The translations under genes were made by a program, and so were the position numbers. A DNA stretch of 64,000 bases from JAGOMX01 sp041738135. Lineage in GTDB: Bacteria > Pseudomonadota > Alphaproteobacteria > JAGOMX01. Of this stretch, positions 61,863 to 64,000 are shown one piece after another. The DNA is taken from NCBI GenBank assembly GCA_041738135.1, contig JBGSQK010000018.1, forward strand, positions 82,618-146,617, read 5' to 3'. The stretch's first letter is position 1, and each line of letters starts with the position of its first letter. The notes beneath the pieces are model-generated. The model ran no database searches, was not told the DNA's origin, and saw only the letters and a program-made list of their open reading frames with translations.

Positions 61863-62903
61863 TTATTTATCTACTAGTTGTTCTGAGCCATCCCACCCTT
61901 CAGGCGGGCCTACAATCTTATAATGTTGACACTTATTTAAATAAAAAAGAGCAGCTGCATCATCCGGGCATCTATCTAAGATAGTACGAAATAATTTTTC
62001 CGAAGCCAAGAACTGCTTGTTAACAAATAATTCGAGTGCTTCTTCGAAAGTATTTTTATTGTCGGCCTTTTTTTTATATGCATCTTCGCTTTCCCCATCG
62101 ATAACCTCAAAGACTTTATTGGCGGTGATCTTGCCCTTAAGTTTTATATAGCCGAGATTGCGGAGGCTATACGCATTAGGAATATTAGAGCCTTTGATTA
62201 CATCTTCGCTCGCAATAATTGGAGCATTAAAGATTGAAGATAAGCCATCCAAGCGAGATGCAATATTAACGGGGTCTCCAATAACCGTGCTTTGCATGCG
62301 GGATGCAGCGCCTACAATACCCAACATTAATTCGCCCGTATGTATCCCAATGCCAATTTTGAAAGGTAAGGAAAATGAGTTATTTTTGTTGTACGCTCTT
62401 GCAACTCTCTGTAAATCTATGGCGGCTTTTATAGCATCGTCTGCATTGGAAAAAAGGGCCATTATGGCATCACCAATGTATTTATCAACAAATCCATGGT
62501 TATTAATGATAGGGCCTTCGGCTTCGCCGAGATAATCATTCAGAAACTTTATGGTATCCTCAGCAGACAGGCTTTCTGATATGCTGGTAAAGCCCCGTAT
62601 ATCAGAAAAAAGAACGAATAGATCAAGCTTAACCTGATTCCCCAATGTGGCTTTAAAGGGGTCTTCCACTAATACGGATAAAAATTCCGTTGGTACAAAC
62701 TTCTTAAAAACTTCAAGGAGTTTTTTAGTGTTATCTAATTCGCGTTCAACCAAAAGCACATCAGCCAATGTGGTGCCTCTATCAATAATGCGCTCAAGGC
62801 GATAGATAGTTACATCACGTCGTTCTATCTCTCTATTGAGACGCATAATATCTTTTTTAAGCTTATAGATTTCACTGATCAATACATCATCTTTTTCCAC
62901 CAT
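61863..62903 (-). CDS. class III adenylate/guanylate cyclase with N-terminal coiled coil
   Basis: 346 residues. A charged coiled coil (residues ~10-65) precedes the catalytic domain: LFVLFSDIRGFTSISESLSA with the first metal Asp near 100, HGFVDKYIGDAIMALFSNAD with the second near 144 and the Lys that favours adenine, and STVIGDPVNIASRLDGLSS near 210. A C-terminal helical repeat-like stretch (KQFLASEKLFRTILDRCPDD) looks TPR-like. Starts 7 bases after the FIST gene stop, so the two are one operon: sensor plus second-messenger enzyme. Confidence 0.92.
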   Translation of the reverse strand: MVEKDDVLISEIYKLKKDIMRLNREIERRDVTIYRLERIIDRGTTLADVLLVERELDNTKKLLEVFKKFVPTEFLSVLVEDPFKATLGNQVKLDLFVLFSDIRGFTSISESLSAEDTIKFLNDYLGEAEGPIINNHGFVDKYIGDAIMALFSNADDAIKAAIDLQRVARAYNKNNSFSLPFKIGIGIHTGELMLGIVGAASRMQSTVIGDPVNIASRLDGLSSIFNAPIIASEDVIKGSNIPNAYSLRNLGYIKLKGKITANKVFEVIDGESEDAYKKKADNKNTFEEALELFVNKQFLASEKLFRTILDRCPDDAAALFYLNKCQHYKIVGPPEGWDGSEQLVDK

Positions 62904-62910
62904 TAAAATC

Positions 62911-63837
62911 TTATCCTAGAAGTACTGTTACCATTGTATGGTTGTTGTATCTTGCTCTTTCATTTTTCCTTAATGGCCCGATTTCGCCATACGCATAGTA
63001 TCCAAATATAGTTTTGTCTTCAGAAAATGCTTCTTTAACCATTTCGAACTCGACTTTAGTGCGAGATCCCAATAAATACTCTCTTGAGACGCAACTAAAT
63101 ACAAGGATGGCAGAGAAGCCGACCCCTTCAGCATTTCTTTCAGCATCTTTAATAGAGCTGGCGACGCCTTTAATAAGCTCATCTTTAGTCACATTGGTCA
63201 TGCTCACATAAGACCCTTCCGGCACCAATCCTGTAAAATGGATAGATCCTTCTTCTAGGTTATACATTAAAGCAGTTCTCAATATGAACTGGTCACTCAT
63301 CTCGTCATTGAATACTGCTAATGGAAATTCTTGAGATACCTGATCGCCACCTATGTATTTTTTAACAAAATCACACGCACTCAGGTCTCCAATTTTATAA
63401 ACTATATTTCCTACGGATTTTGTGACTATTTCCCTTGTAGCTACAGGTGCACATCCGCTTGCGATACCCACCGCGTAATGAATCTTGCCACAAAGTAGCA
63501 AGAAAGGTGCGGCGTCTTTTAAGGTCTCGGTATTAAAAAACTGAAATGTATCAGGATGTTCATCCGTTACGCATGAAGCTGATCCACCGACAACACCTAC
63601 TTTTGGGCCTAAAGAATTCTGTAGGCCATCCACAATATATTCGCTCGGAACAGTGAGAGCTTCAGGGCATGTAATGCATAAGGTGACATCTTTTGTGCAA
63701 TTAGCTCTTGATTCCTGCACAGCTTGTTCAATAGCATCTGCAGTTCCTGCGCTCAAATTTCGACCGACCCCAGCCCGAAACTCAATGTCTTTAGACGAAA
63801 AGAGACATAGTAAGATTGAGTTATAACAAGCCCCCAT
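62911..63837 (-). CDS. FIST-domain sensor protein
   Basis: About 308 residues from ATG at 63837. FRAGVGRNLSAGTADAIEQA is the FIST N-domain start, VVGGSASCVTDEHPDTFQFF its middle, and GVGFSAILVFSCVSREYLLG the FIST C-domain. The final GEIGPLRKNERARYNNHTMV is the typical FIST end. FIST proteins are thought to bind small ligands and feed signalling enzymes, here the adjacent cyclase. A longer start (GTG at 63882) would lie inside the IS66 terminal repeat and is not original. Confidence 0.88.
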   Translation of the reverse strand: MGACYNSILLCLFSSKDIEFRAGVGRNLSAGTADAIEQAVQESRANCTKDVTLCITCPEALTVPSEYIVDGLQNSLGPKVGVVGGSASCVTDEHPDTFQFFNTETLKDAAPFLLLCGKIHYAVGIASGCAPVATREIVTKSVGNIVYKIGDLSACDFVKKYIGGDQVSQEFPLAVFNDEMSDQFILRTALMYNLEEGSIHFTGLVPEGSYVSMTNVTKDELIKGVASSIKDAERNAEGVGFSAILVFSCVSREYLLGSRTKVEFEMVKEAFSEDKTIFGYYAYGEIGPLRKNERARYNNHTMVTVLLG

Positions 63838-63860
63838 CTCATTAGAGATCTGTAAATAAC

Positions 63861-64000
63861 GTAAGCGGTAAAACAACCCCACCCCTGCGGTATAAATTTA
63901 GCTTGCTACCGCTGCAGACCCCTTATTCAGGGCGGGTTTGAAGTTGAACGGCAGCAGCTGGCTTAAATCTTTCGTCGTATGAATATTTTCTAACGCATGC
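63861..64000 (-). mobile_element. end of an IS66-family insertion sequence
   Basis: Plus strand GTAAGCGGTAAAACAACCCC starting at 63861 has the GTAAGCG start typical of IS66-family terminal inverted repeats. It lies 37 bases beyond the stop codon of the IS66-like transposase C terminus. The element runs out of the window at 64000. The 8 bases before it (TAAATAAC, 63853-63860) would be the target duplication. Confidence 0.78.
63898..64000 (-). CDS. IS66-like transposase, C-terminal part (cut by window edge)
   Basis: The minus frame reads HALENIHTTKDLSQLLPFNF then KPALNKGSAAVAS and stop. The LLPFNFKP end resembles the C terminus of IS66 TnpC (usually LLPWNW). Only 34 codons are visible. Confidence 0.7.
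   Translation of the reverse strand, partial: HALENIHTTKDLSQLLPFNFKPALNKGSAAVAS

Noticed and set aside
1..64000. CRISPR array, rRNA or tRNA genes
   Set aside because: No regularly spaced direct repeats, no rRNA stretches beyond a 12-base match in a terminator, and no cloverleaf-like sequence with a T-loop was noticed in the gaps. A dedicated tRNA scan was not possible.

Overview
The window reads as chromosome of an alphaproteobacterium with a moderately low G+C content. Supporting marks are the pcm-like/rhodanese/TolC/PopZ-type (DUF2497) block, a DUF721 (DciA-type) gene, an NDUFS4-type complex I subunit gene, yajC-secD-secF, and an FeS-type photolyase next to cyclopropane-synthase genes. Many proteins of unknown function carry Sec signals, and a giant polymorphic toxin is present. 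This would fit a protist-associated lineage such as the Holosporales, but that placement is inference.

Layout. 1-8.6 kb: a 2,132-residue secreted toxin (minus strand) is followed by a tandem array of three related immunity genes, each preceded by a copy of the last 114 bp of the toxin gene. 8.9-13.3 kb: brnQ, with a previously unlisted valine-rich leader peptide upstream, then yajC-secD-secF. 13.5-22 kb: an Lrp regulator, a GrpB-GNAT fusion, an ABC exporter, thrS-infC, a lipoprotein amidotransferase, a catalytically dead UmuD-like protein and sodB. Two copies of a ~125 bp palindromic repeat lie here in opposite orientation. 22-34.5 kb: housekeeping blocks (pcm-like/rhodanese/tolC/popZ-like, miaA, dciA-like, rnhA, rbfA-truB-rpsO-pnp, nitronate monooxygenase-like, peroxiredoxin).

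34.5-49.3 kb is accessory and is dominated by exported proteins. Some carry folds normally found in the cytosol (HAD-like, Lon-like AAA+, GNAT); others have no recognisable family. 49.3-49.75 kb is decayed DNA with an arylsulfatase remnant and an IS66 transposase remnant. 49.75-59.9 kb is a largely operonic minus-strand cluster: FeS photolyase, DUF2805, two SDRs, two DUF3833 proteins, an MFS carrier, cyclopropane/methyl-fatty-acid synthase, DUF1365, an FAD amine-oxidase-like protein and a chalcone-isomerase-like protein. It resembles light/singlet-oxygen response and membrane-lipid modification clusters of other alphaproteobacteria. Two small plus-strand genes, one a second YajC-like protein, sit inside it. 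60-64 kb holds a class III CoA-transferase, a class III nucleotide cyclase paired with a FIST sensor, and the end of an IS66 element inserted immediately upstream of the FIST gene.

No rRNA, tRNA or CRISPR array was recognised. Most functions are assigned from motifs read by eye; no database search was possible.
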